DNA from: an uncultured Bacteroidales bacterium
GTDB taxonomy: Bacteria; Bacteroidota; Bacteroidia; Bacteroidales; Muribaculaceae
Direction: 5' to 3'
Length of the DNA stretch: 64,000 bases
Assembly: GCA_900542185.1 (NCBI GenBank)
Contig: UQMZ01000006.1
Coordinates: 1-64,000 of the forward strand
Of the stretch, positions 1 to 8,094 are shown one piece after another. The notes beneath the pieces were generated by a model. That model was not told the origin of the DNA, did no database searches, and saw only the letters and a program-made list of their open reading frames with translations. The translations under genes and the position numbers were made by a program. Every line of letters begins with the position of its first letter. Position 1 is the first letter of the stretch.

Positions 1-48
1 TCTACACTCTCTCCGTCGTCGGCAGCGTCAGATGTGTATAAGAGACAG
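1..48 (+). other. Illumina Nextera adapter left at contig end
   Basis: Bases 30-48 are the 19-base Tn5 mosaic end (AGATGTGTATAAGAGACAG). Bases 16-29 are the Nextera read-1 stub that always precedes it. Bases 1-7 (TCTACAC) match the 3' end of the P5 flow-cell oligo, and the eight bases between (8-15, TCTCTCCG) sit exactly where an i5 index belongs; from memory they equal Nextera index S511. This is library adapter that escaped trimming, not genomic DNA, so real sequence starts at base 49 and the contig end is artificial. Confidence 0.97.
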
Positions 49-206
49 GTTGTATCTTTTATTATTTACTTTATCCTTTTTGTATATTTTATTATATATT
101 TTACCGTTTTATTATATGCTTTATTATATATTATTATATCCTTTCCTTCACGCTACGCAATTGCTAATGATTACTAATCTCTAATTACTAATTGATTATG
201 AAGGAG
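49..206. other. AT-rich non-coding stretch after lrgB
   Basis: About 158 bases, very rich in A and T, made of short TTTTATTATA-like runs and TAATTACTAAT-like repeats. It lies just downstream of the minus-strand lrgB stop codon. I see no gene and no clear GC-rich terminator stem. The low complexity next to the adapter is consistent with an assembly break. Confidence 0.5.
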
Positions 207-902
207 TCATATTATCCCCATCATCCGCATGATAGGACCGGCAAGTATTGCCGTCAGTATTCCGTTGATGATTATGCCGAGGGTGGAGAAAGCGCCGTAT
301 TGCTCGCCGAATTCCGCCATGCGCGAAGTGCCGATCACATGTGCGGCCGTACCCATGCTTATACTTTTGGCAAACGGATTGACGACATGGCCGTAGGAAA
401 GGACTTTGAGTCCAAGTATTGCACCGGTCAGGCCCACGCACACCACGATGGCTGCCGTAAGCGAGGGAATCCCTCCCAATTGCGATGAGATGTCAATGGC
501 AATCGGCGCTGTAACCGACTTGGGAGCCAGGGATATTATTATCTCCTTGCTTGCCCCAAGGGCTTTGGCGATGGCCACCACCGACACGATTCCCGCGACG
601 CATCCGGCAAATTCCGATATCAATATCGGCATGAGCTGCTGGCGTATTGTGCGCAACTGCGTGTATAGTGGGACGCCGAGAGCCACGATGGCCGGACGCA
701 ACCAGAATTCTATCATGTGGCCGCTTTGGCTGTATGTCTCGTAACTGATGCCCGTCAGTCTAAGAAAGAGTATCAGCACTGCAATCGTGATGAGCACTGG
801 GTTCAGGATTACGAGTCCCGTAAGAGTCTGTAGTTTTCTGGCTCCGAGAAATGTCAGAAACGTGATTGCGATAAGAAAAACGTTGCTTTCCAGAAATTCC
901 AT
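207..902 (-). CDS. lrgB: LrgB/CidB-family membrane protein
   Basis: A polytopic inner-membrane protein of 231 residues from the preferred start (MEFLESN). It has the LrgB signature region, with AIVALGVPLYTQ near the middle, then the conserved APKSVTAPIAI segment and HVIGTSRMAEFGEQYGAFS near the C-terminus. LrgB partners LrgA; in Gram-positive bacteria the pair modulates murein hydrolase activity and has been linked to pyruvate transport, while the role in Bacteroidales is not settled. The ATG at 902 was chosen because it falls 4 bases after the lrgA stop, whereas the longer reading would overlap lrgA. The product length is normal for the family. Family assignment is firm; function is by homology only. 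Confidence 0.9.
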   Translation of the reverse strand: MEFLESNVFLIAITFLTFLGARKLQTLTGLVILNPVLITIAVLILFLRLTGISYETYSQSGHMIEFWLRPAIVALGVPLYTQLRTIRQQLMPILISEFAGCVAGIVSVVAIAKALGASKEIIISLAPKSVTAPIAIDISSQLGGIPSLTAAIVVCVGLTGAILGLKVLSYGHVVNPFAKSISMGTAAHVIGTSRMAEFGEQYGAFSTLGIIINGILTAILAGPIMRMMGII

Positions 903-906
903 GATG

Positions 907-1266
907 TCAGTGTTTAGATCTGAATTTAAATTTGTGTGAGTTGACAAACTGGTGTACCCATCCGGTGACTATAAGCACAATGGCGATGCTGAGCAACGTG
1001 GCCGTAACGATAGGAAACCATTGCGCGGAGATTATGTCGAAATAGAGCATTATCGCCACGCCCGGCGGCACAAAGAAGAAACCCATGTTTGACACGAGGA
1101 ATTGACTGATGCCTTTTACAGACTCAATGTTGACCACCTTCTTCTGAAGCAGGGTGGTCAGCAGCAACATGCCGATAATGCTTCCGGGAATCGGGATTGC
1201 GAAAATCCAGGCGATGAATTCTCCCGCGGCAAGGCATGCGAAAATAATCGAACACTGTTTAACCAT
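907..1266 (-). CDS. lrgA: LrgA/CidA holin-like membrane protein
   Basis: A 119-residue protein with about four membrane segments, starting MVKQCSIIFAC. The family core is clear: IPIPGSIIGMLLL followed by SNMGFFFVPPGVAIM. LrgA/CidA proteins are holin-like and work with the adjacent LrgB, whose gene starts 4 bases downstream. A longer reading from 1335 exists, but it would run back through the promoter box at 1308-1315 and adds residues unlike the family, so the inner ATG is preferred. The pair follows the GH115 gene by only 46 bases but appears to have its own promoter, so it need not belong to the glycan operon. Confidence 0.9.
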   Translation of the reverse strand: MVKQCSIIFACLAAGEFIAWIFAIPIPGSIIGMLLLTTLLQKKVVNIESVKGISQFLVSNMGFFFVPPGVAIMLYFDIISAQWFPIVTATLLSIAIVLIVTGWVHQFVNSHKFKFRSKH

Positions 1267-1307
1267 AGTATTATTAACCTTAATCACTATTAACCTTAAT
1301 CCGGCCG

Positions 1308-1315
1308 CAAAGTTA
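1308..1315 (-). promoter_or_regulatory. Bacteroidetes -7 box for lrgAB
   Basis: On the minus strand this reads TAACTTTG, a perfect fit to the Bacteroidetes sigma-ABfr -7 consensus TAnnTTTG, 41 bases upstream of the lrgA ATG. The box overlaps the TAA stop codon of the GH115 gene. No convincing -33 TTTG is visible, so the call rests on the -7 box and its position. Confidence 0.5.
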
Positions 1316-3898
1316 CAACTTTTTTCTTGGACCACGTCTATGTTCTGTAGATTCGACTAAGAGTGTGCGGACTACCGGAGACTCGGGCAGATGCAGGTAG
1401 GTGGGGCGGTATGAGCCGTCGGATACTATTATCTTCTCGAAGACGATGCCGGGGTCGTGAGGAGTGAGGGTCAGCAGCGCGAAGCCGTCGGAGGTGTATG
1501 TGACGGGCAGCTTTACCTGCTTTTCGATGACCCTGCGGGCCACTGTGGGATAGAATACAGTATAGATGTTTTCGGGCCGCTCGTTGAGGTCGTGGTTGAT
1601 GTTCACCGTTGCCGACGGTGCGCCGTCAAAGCCTGCGCTGAAGCAGTGTCCCTCGGGATTACTGAACGCGAGCGTCGACTTCGTCACAAAACGCACCGTA
1701 ACAGAATCGGTCCTTTCGGGGAACTTGATGCGGTATGTCAGGGACGCATCGTGTGGCTTGACGGTATATGGAGTGAGGGCGACGCCGCTTAACGTGCGTC
1801 CCATGTCGGGATATACGGTCCATTGCATTTCTTCGGGCGCTTTGGCGTTATAAAAATGCTCGGCTTCGATCACAGCCGTATTCCCGTCGGCATTGACTGT
1901 ATATCCTCCGGCGTTGCGGTCGCCGGCATTGACCTTAACGACCTCCGGCATGGTATCCTGCCTGAAGTCGTCGTTCCATGATGTGTAACCGATATGCTTC
2001 TGACTCATCATGCCGTCCCATTTGCCCCCGGACATGGTCTTGTTGTAGTAACGGCACAGCTCGGCGTCGCGGTTGAAGCAGCGTTCCACCTTCCCGGCCC
2101 AGTCGTTGGCAGCGGGGTCATTGTTTTTGGCAAGGCTATGGTTCATGGCCTGCGCGTAATACATCTCGTACAGATTACCGAAAGCCTGCACCGGGAACAG
2201 TATCAGCTGCTGATAGGCGTCGCGGTATTTTTCGGGCAGCGCGACATACTGGCGCAACGCCTCGGCTTCGAGTCGTGCCCACTTGTCCGATATCATGCAC
2301 CACTCGCCCGACGCAAGGTCGTATGTATCCTTGTCCAGCATTTCGGGCGTTACGAGTCCTGCCAACTTGCAATATGCGTTCAATATGCGTGCCGCTTCCT
2401 CTCCGTTGGCCTCTCCGAACGCCGACGTGCAGTATTTCTTAGCGTGTTCGAATAGAGTGTTCTGGTCGTAACGATGCGGATTCCACGCCATATCCAGGAA
2501 CAGCGTAATGGGATATTCCATCGGCTTCAGGTCGCCTACGTTCAGTATCCACAGCTTGTCCACGCCGTAATCGTAGGTCAATGCGAGCTGCTCCCACATC
2601 CCCTGTATCGGCGTAACGTTAAGCCACTTCGTGTTGCGGGGAGCACCGACGTAATCCACGTGGTAATACATACCCCAGCCACCGGGATGCTTACGCCCCT
2701 TTTCATTCGGTAGACGGCGCACATTGCCCCAGTTGTCGTCGCATAGCAGCATTATCACGTCGTCGGGCACTTTCATGCCGACATCATAATAATCCAGCAC
2801 TTCTTTGTACAGCGCCCATACCTGCGGCGTTTCCTTGGCCGGGCGACCGGTTTCTTTGGCTATGATATCACGCTGGTTCCTGATGATACGCTCCATCAGC
2901 TTCACGTTCGTACCCTCCTCCATGGCCTCGTCGCCGTCACCGCGCATACCGATGGTCACGATGTCCTCGGTATTCTTCATGCGTCGGATACCGTGCCTGA
3001 AAAAGTCGTCTATCACGGGCCGGTTCGTTGAATAATTCCATGCACCGTATTTCTGCCGATTGCGCGCCCATTCCTGATGGTTGCGCGCCATGGGTTCATG
3101 GTGCGACGTACCCATTATGACGCCCATACGGTCGGCCGTGGCGCTGTTCCGGTCGTCATCGGCATAGAACGCCCAGCCCCACATGGCCGGCCACATAAAA
3201 TTACCGCGCAGACGCAATATCAGTTCGAATACGTCGGCATAAAACCGATGGTCGCCATAGTCCGTGCCATAATGGTTTTTCACCCAGCTTGTCAGACTGG
3301 GTGCCTCGTCGTTAAGGAATATGCCGCGATATGCCACGGCCGGTTCGCCGTCTGTGTAGGAGCCGGGCTTAAAACATGCTGTGGAATTATGCTCAACCGG
3401 CACATCGGCCCACCAATACCACGGCGACACGCCGAGCTGTTCCGACAGTTCGTAGATACCGTATACGGTACCACGCCGGTCATTCCCGACAATCACCACC
3501 GCGCTGTCCACATTCTCGCACGGGCGTTTCACCGACGTTATGATGAACTTCTCCCGTTTCCCCGCTATGTCGTTCCTGTCTATGAACTTATTCTTTATCA
3601 GCCGGTCTGCCACAGGCGAACCCACAGTAGTGACAATGATACCGGTCGAGCTGTCCGCATTTCGACTTATCATCGCCCTTTCGCCACATACGGCTTGAAA
3701 ATCCTTCGACAGATTTTCCGCACCGATAATCGCGGCCGAATCCACTTTCTGATCTATGTAGACAGCGGCAGGTTTCCCGTTCTCAATCAGCGGATAATAA
3801 CCTTTTTGTGTATTAAACGATATAAACTTCTCGGCTCCCACAGCAGCGACCGCCACCATCATAGCCGAGATCAATAAGCCCATCTTCAACTTGCGCAT
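1313..3898 (-). CDS. GH115 alpha-glucuronidase-like enzyme
   Basis: A secreted protein of 861 residues with a signal peptide (MRKLKMGLLISAMMVAVAAVGA). The N-terminal YYPLIENGKPA, the WYWWADVP segment, YRGIFLNDEAP, RGNFMWPAMWGWAF, the MGTSHHEPMARN block and MRGDGDEAM are hallmarks of glycoside hydrolase family 115. The C-terminal third (about 660-861) is beta-rich, as in known members. GH115 enzymes remove alpha-1,2-linked glucuronic or 4-O-methyl-glucuronic acid from xylan, including internal positions. It is the last enzyme of a minus-strand run beginning at GH125. Sitting among mannan enzymes it probably trims an acidic side chain; the actual substrate cannot be read from sequence. Length is slightly shorter than some xylan-PUL members. 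Confidence 0.9.
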   Translation of the reverse strand: MRKLKMGLLISAMMVAVAAVGAEKFISFNTQKGYYPLIENGKPAAVYIDQKVDSAAIIGAENLSKDFQAVCGERAMISRNADSSTGIIVTTVGSPVADRLIKNKFIDRNDIAGKREKFIITSVKRPCENVDSAVVIVGNDRRGTVYGIYELSEQLGVSPWYWWADVPVEHNSTACFKPGSYTDGEPAVAYRGIFLNDEAPSLTSWVKNHYGTDYGDHRFYADVFELILRLRGNFMWPAMWGWAFYADDDRNSATADRMGVIMGTSHHEPMARNHQEWARNRQKYGAWNYSTNRPVIDDFFRHGIRRMKNTEDIVTIGMRGDGDEAMEEGTNVKLMERIIRNQRDIIAKETGRPAKETPQVWALYKEVLDYYDVGMKVPDDVIMLLCDDNWGNVRRLPNEKGRKHPGGWGMYYHVDYVGAPRNTKWLNVTPIQGMWEQLALTYDYGVDKLWILNVGDLKPMEYPITLFLDMAWNPHRYDQNTLFEHAKKYCTSAFGEANGEEAARILNAYCKLAGLVTPEMLDKDTYDLASGEWCMISDKWARLEAEALRQYVALPEKYRDAYQQLILFPVQAFGNLYEMYYAQAMNHSLAKNNDPAANDWAGKVERCFNRDAELCRYYNKTMSGGKWDGMMSQKHIGYTSWNDDFRQDTMPEVVKVNAGDRNAGGYTVNADGNTAVIEAEHFYNAKAPEEMQWTVYPDMGRTLSGVALTPYTVKPHDASLTYRIKFPERTDSVTVRFVTKSTLAFSNPEGHCFSAGFDGAPSATVNINHDLNERPENIYTVFYPTVARRVIEKQVKLPVTYTSDGFALLTLTPHDPGIVFEKIIVSDGSYRPTYLHLPESPVVRTLLVESTEHRRGPRKKL

Positions 3899-4001
3899 AC
3901 GTTGTTATTGTTTCTCGAGCCACTCCACTCCGGAATCCTCTCACTTAAACAACGTTATATCATCCGATATCGTATTCAAACGCCGCGTCGACGCTCTTTC
4001 A

Positions 4002-4964
4002 TCATAGTTGCCTGGATTCTATAACTCGGAGAGGGACGCCTTCGCGGGTTATTTTCACGGGTGCGATGGTGCCGTCGGCGTTAAACTTCAGGCGGTCGAT
4101 GCAGGTGTGACGGTGGTCGCGGCCGTCATCGCCCAACGGGCGGCGATGGTAAACGATATAGTATTCATCATGTCCGGGAATCTGAATCACCGAATGATGC
4201 CCGGCACTTGTAGCCACTTCCGGGTCGGAACAAAGTATCTTCCCGACACGCTCAAAAGGACCGTACGGGCTGTCGGACATAGAGTAGGCTACGGAATAAT
4301 CCGGGCCTCCCCACCCTCCTTCGCTCCACATGAAATAATACTTTCCGTTGCGTTTCAACATGAACGGGCCTTCGGTATAACCTTGGGGTGTGACTTCGCG
4401 GTAGTAGCTCCCGTCCTCCCAGGGCTGCAGGGCTGTGAAGTCGTCGTTGAGACGCACCATGTTGCAGTGGCCCCAACCGCCATAATACATATACCATTCT
4501 CCATCGTCATCCTTAAAGACGAACTGGTCGATAGGCTGTGCGCCATTCACTATCTCGTTGATGAGCGGACGGCCGAGAAGGTCACGGAACGGTCCCTCGG
4601 GACGTTCCGCCACAGCAACCCCGATGCCTCCGATCTCGCCCTCATGCACATCGTTGGCCGAGAAAAACAGATAGTATTTACCGTTGTTTTCAACGATAGC
4701 GGGCGCCCACATACACTTGTGCGCCCATTTCACCCTATCAGTGTCGATTATGGCATGATGGCGTTCCCAGTTGACAAGGTCCTTCGATGAAAAGCAATCG
4801 ATGAAAGTCTGTCGCTCGTAGAGGTCACTCCATGTAGGATAAATCCAATAGGTGTCACCGAAAACCACCCCCTCAGGGTCGGCGTACCAACCTTCGAATA
4901 CCGGATTCTTAGCCTGCAACGTGGCCGAAAGCGTGAGGAGTCCTAATAATATCGCAATTCTCAT
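4002..4964 (-). CDS. GH43 glycosidase (xylosidase/arabinofuranosidase-like)
   Basis: A single-domain GH43 enzyme of 320 residues with a signal peptide ending at LQAKN. The five-bladed propeller catalytic triad is visible: the base Asp in GWYADPEG near residue 29, the pKa-modulating Asp in QPIDQFVF, and the general-acid Glu in YTEGPFM. GH43 enzymes hydrolyse alpha-L-arabinofuranosyl, beta-xylosyl or beta-galactosyl linkages; the subfamily cannot be fixed by eye. There is no carbohydrate-binding module. It lies 57 bases after the GH127-like gene and 103 bases before GH115, so it is probably part of the same transcript and may act on pentose side chains in the periplasm or at the surface. Confidence 0.88.
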   Translation of the reverse strand: MRIAILLGLLTLSATLQAKNPVFEGWYADPEGVVFGDTYWIYPTWSDLYERQTFIDCFSSKDLVNWERHHAIIDTDRVKWAHKCMWAPAIVENNGKYYLFFSANDVHEGEIGGIGVAVAERPEGPFRDLLGRPLINEIVNGAQPIDQFVFKDDDGEWYMYYGGWGHCNMVRLNDDFTALQPWEDGSYYREVTPQGYTEGPFMLKRNGKYYFMWSEGGWGGPDYSVAYSMSDSPYGPFERVGKILCSDPEVATSAGHHSVIQIPGHDEYYIVYHRRPLGDDGRDHRHTCIDRLKFNADGTIAPVKITREGVPLRVIESRQL

Positions 4965-5021
4965 GTTTTAATCGATTATTGTACACAAGACACACAGTCT
5001 TATATAGTTAATATACATCCT

Positions 5022-7091
5022 TTATCTGGCTGTCGGGAAGGCGGAGATGCGGAGACGGGCGGCGCCCATGGGTATGAGGGGCAAGGTGACTTCCTGCGTA
5101 TCGCGCGGTGCGAATCGGTCGGGAAGTTCGTCGGTCATGCCGGTAGCATCGTACGACCAGGACGGTATCTTAACTCCCTTGGCGGTGAAACGCAACGGAC
5201 ATTTGTCGGGCGAGAATGGGAAATCATCGGCCGGCCACGCACATTCAATCACCTGCAGGTCCACAGGATTATTCCTCGAATCGGTCAGCAATGCGTAATT
5301 CCATTCTGACTTGGGCTTCAGTACATAGCTGGGCCACTTTGACGCGTCCACTCCTTCCTGCCAGTGGGAATCGTCCTGCACAAAGGCTTTGTCCCGGCTG
5401 TCGTGTGCCTCTCTATCCTCGTCTATCTTCAACGAAAGTGTAAGCGGGCCGTAATTCACACTGACGCTGTTTTTGTTTTCTTCCCACACGGTGGAGCGAA
5501 TGTTCATCGGAAAATTCACCTCCACCTTATCTCCTTTCTTCCATTTGCGGCTCAGACACAGATAACGTCCGGCACAATCCGCCACATCTATCTTTTTGCC
5601 GTTAACTTTAGCCGTCGCGCCGATGGCCCACGCCGGGATGCGGATATACAGCGGGAATTCCACGCTCTTTTCAGGATTGACCGTGACGCTGACGAGGCCG
5701 TCGAACGGATATTGCGTTTCTTCCACAAGACGCACGGAAGTCCCGTCCCTACCCGCTTTGGCCTCCGTTGTGTTGGCGGCATAGAGCGTAAGCGCCAGGC
5801 CGTTGTCGGACGTGGCCATCACAAGATGCTCGGCGAAATAAGGCCATCCCATGCCGTGATTGTGCTGGCAGCATCGGCTGGAGAACGGGCTCATGGACAG
5901 CATGCCCCTCAGGTTGTTGTCTATGCTGGGACCATGCAGTTTCTCGTCGCTGACGGCCATGTTGGCCGACGTTATATAACGCAGGGCCTTCATGTCCTCG
6001 GTCATGGCGGCGGGAAACGTGTTGAACGCCACATTCTCGCAATGATCGGCCCAAAATGGGTCGCCGGTGAACCGCAGCAGCAGTTCATCGCTTGCCATCT
6101 GTTCGACAACGGCGCATGTCTCCGCACCGTTGCGGGGATCGAAATATCCCTCCCGGGCGTTTTCGTCGGCGGCGTACATACCACCGGGCATCCGGCCGTA
6201 ACGCTTTCGCATCTCCATGAACGCATCGTACGTAGCCTGTCGCATTTTCGGATTGCCCGTGTACATGAAGTATGTTGCCGGCTCGCGGAATCCCTGTGCC
6301 ACATTGACTCCGTGCCAGTTCGGCAACGTGCCTTTCCGCGTCCAGTCCGACGTGTTCCGATGCAGTTTATCCACAAGGGGAAGTATCGACGCGTCGCCGG
6401 TCCGGTTATACAGCCACAGTACATTCCACATATTGTCGCCGCCACGTTTTTGCTCCCACAGACCTTTCAGAAATCTTTCATCCGGCTGATTGAGTTCCCA
6501 TTTGAAATATCCGGTCATGGCATCGAGGACACGCGGATTGCCCGTGGCCTCATAATATGTCTGCAACGCCCACAGCATCACCATCTGGGCCCATACCTCG
6601 GGGTTATCTCCCTCGCGGTTGCGCGGACCTAAGAACCCATCCGGCTTAATGTTGTTCAGCACGGCGTCAAACCATACCTGTGCTTCCTTTTTCATATCCT
6701 CGTCATCCAGGATATAAGCCAGCGAACTGTATCCCCGCAGCCAGTATGGCACTTCCTCCCAGCCGTGACTGCCGGTGTCCGACAGCCATTGATTATCTTT
6801 CTTGTCAAGCCATGCGCTGATGGAACCCAACTGCCCATTGAGACCGTCGCGCTGCAGTTCCAGATATCGTCTCAGCCACCCTGAGGGCTGAACCTTACCG
6901 ACAGGCAGCTTGATGAACGGGGCGTTCTGCAACGGCTGTCTGAAGCCCTGATAACTGACATTGATACCGGGAGCCGGAGCGTCGGTGACTGTCACGACAG
7001 TCCCGGCCGGTTTATGTGCATACGACTGACCTACTGTCATTCCCAGCACGAGAACAATCGATAGATTCCTTACGAGTCTCATTTTAGGCAT
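5022..7091 (-). CDS. GH127-like (DUF1680) beta-L-arabinofuranosidase
   Basis: A secreted protein of 689 residues with an N-terminal signal (MRLVRNLSIVLVLGMTVGQSYA). The (alpha/alpha)6-barrel region carries the family's metal and catalytic cluster: Glu324 and Cys326 in GAETCAVVE and the pair Cys407-Cys408 in SRCCQHNHG. These match the zinc-cysteine cluster of the Bifidobacterium beta-L-arabinofuranosidase HypBA1 with similar spacing. The C-terminal half is beta-sandwich. GH127 and GH146 remove beta-L-arabinofuranose, but some DUF1680 proteins have other targets, so substrate is inference. ATGs exist at 7091 and 7082; the outer one is given. It is 32 bases downstream of the EEP gene. Confidence 0.87.
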   Translation of the reverse strand: MPKMRLVRNLSIVLVLGMTVGQSYAHKPAGTVVTVTDAPAPGINVSYQGFRQPLQNAPFIKLPVGKVQPSGWLRRYLELQRDGLNGQLGSISAWLDKKDNQWLSDTGSHGWEEVPYWLRGYSSLAYILDDEDMKKEAQVWFDAVLNNIKPDGFLGPRNREGDNPEVWAQMVMLWALQTYYEATGNPRVLDAMTGYFKWELNQPDERFLKGLWEQKRGGDNMWNVLWLYNRTGDASILPLVDKLHRNTSDWTRKGTLPNWHGVNVAQGFREPATYFMYTGNPKMRQATYDAFMEMRKRYGRMPGGMYAADENAREGYFDPRNGAETCAVVEQMASDELLLRFTGDPFWADHCENVAFNTFPAAMTEDMKALRYITSANMAVSDEKLHGPSIDNNLRGMLSMSPFSSRCCQHNHGMGWPYFAEHLVMATSDNGLALTLYAANTTEAKAGRDGTSVRLVEETQYPFDGLVSVTVNPEKSVEFPLYIRIPAWAIGATAKVNGKKIDVADCAGRYLCLSRKWKKGDKVEVNFPMNIRSTVWEENKNSVSVNYGPLTLSLKIDEDREAHDSRDKAFVQDDSHWQEGVDASKWPSYVLKPKSEWNYALLTDSRNNPVDLQVIECAWPADDFPFSPDKCPLRFTAKGVKIPSWSYDATGMTDELPDRFAPRDTQEVTLPLIPMGAARLRISAFPTAR

Positions 7092-7123
7092 CGTTCCTTA
7101 AATCTTCAAGGTTTCCCGGTTTG

Positions 7124-8065
7124 TCAGTCATTCAGCGACACCCTTACCACGACCGGGAAATGGTCGGAAGGGGTGCGGGCCACGTAGCGGCTCACCTCGA
7201 TTTCCTCGGGTGCGTCGGTGGCGTCAACCCGCTTGCTGTTCTCGGGTGTACGGTAGGTGTCGGTCAACACTCCGTACTTAAGAACCTTGACATCGGGCGT
7301 GACAAACACATGGTCGATGCGGCTGTCGGTGTAGCCGTCAGTCCCGTAATTGTTGAACGTGCCGTTCAGGGCATAACGCAACTGTGCGACCTCGTATGAA
7401 TCCAGCAGATCGCCCCCTGCGGTGATGGTACGGTACGACGGACTGGTCTGGTCCACGTTGAAGTCGCCTGTCACAAACGCCGGGCAGCCCCGGCCGAAGC
7501 CGTCGATGCGGCTGCGCACCAGCTTGGCGCCCTCCACACGGGCCGTCTTGCCGACATGGTCCATGTGCAGGTTGAACATCACGAACTCCCGTCCGCTTTC
7601 CTTATGGCGGAACTTCCCCCACGAGCATATCCTCGGGCAGACGGCGTCCCAGCCAAGGCCCGGCTTGTCGGGTGTCTCCGAAATCCAGAAATCGCCGTGA
7701 TCCAGCAACTTGAATTTCTCGGTATTATAGAATATGGCGGAATGCTCGCCGGCATCCTTGCCGTCCTCGCGTCCGATGCCGATGTAGTCGTAACCCGGCA
7801 GCTGTGCCTTAAGTTCCTCCAGCTGACTCTTGAAACCCTCCTGTGTGCCGAAGATGTCGAACTCATGATACCTGATCAACTGTCCCAACACCGGACATCT
7901 GCGTGTCCATCCGTTGCCGGCCTTGGTGTCGCCGTCGTTCAGCTGTCGCAGGTTATAGCTGGCCACGTTGAATTCAGCCTTTTCAACAGCAGACATGGTG
8001 CTGCCTGAACCCGACAGCACCATGATAACCATAACCAATCCAAAAAATATTCCTAACTTTTTCAT
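7124..8065 (-). CDS. Endonuclease/exonuclease/phosphatase-fold protein
   Basis: A protein of 313 residues with a signal peptide or lipid-anchor-like leader and the full EEP active-site set: NVASYNLR, the metal-binding Glu in GTQEG, NLHMDH, GDFNVDQTS, RIDHVFV and the C-terminal SDHFPVVV. The fold uses Mg2+ to cleave phosphate esters. A homologue lies in the same context in the B. thetaiotaomicron yeast-mannan locus, where I recall it being reported as a mannoside phosphatase; yeast mannan carries mannose-phosphate. Placed 29 bases after GH125 and 32 bases before GH127, it most likely removes phosphate from mannan fragments rather than cutting nucleic acid. Confidence 0.88.
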   Translation of the reverse strand: MKKLGIFFGLVMVIMVLSGSGSTMSAVEKAEFNVASYNLRQLNDGDTKAGNGWTRRCPVLGQLIRYHEFDIFGTQEGFKSQLEELKAQLPGYDYIGIGREDGKDAGEHSAIFYNTEKFKLLDHGDFWISETPDKPGLGWDAVCPRICSWGKFRHKESGREFVMFNLHMDHVGKTARVEGAKLVRSRIDGFGRGCPAFVTGDFNVDQTSPSYRTITAGGDLLDSYEVAQLRYALNGTFNNYGTDGYTDSRIDHVFVTPDVKVLKYGVLTDTYRTPENSKRVDATDAPEEIEVSRYVARTPSDHFPVVVRVSLND

Positions 8066-8094
8066 CCTGTAAAGTCTGTGTTATTTCGACTTGC

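Noticed and set aside
7124..8065. DNase or DNA-repair function for the EEP-fold protein
   Set aside because: It is exported and lies inside a mannan operon with GH125, where a mannoside-phosphatase role fits better.
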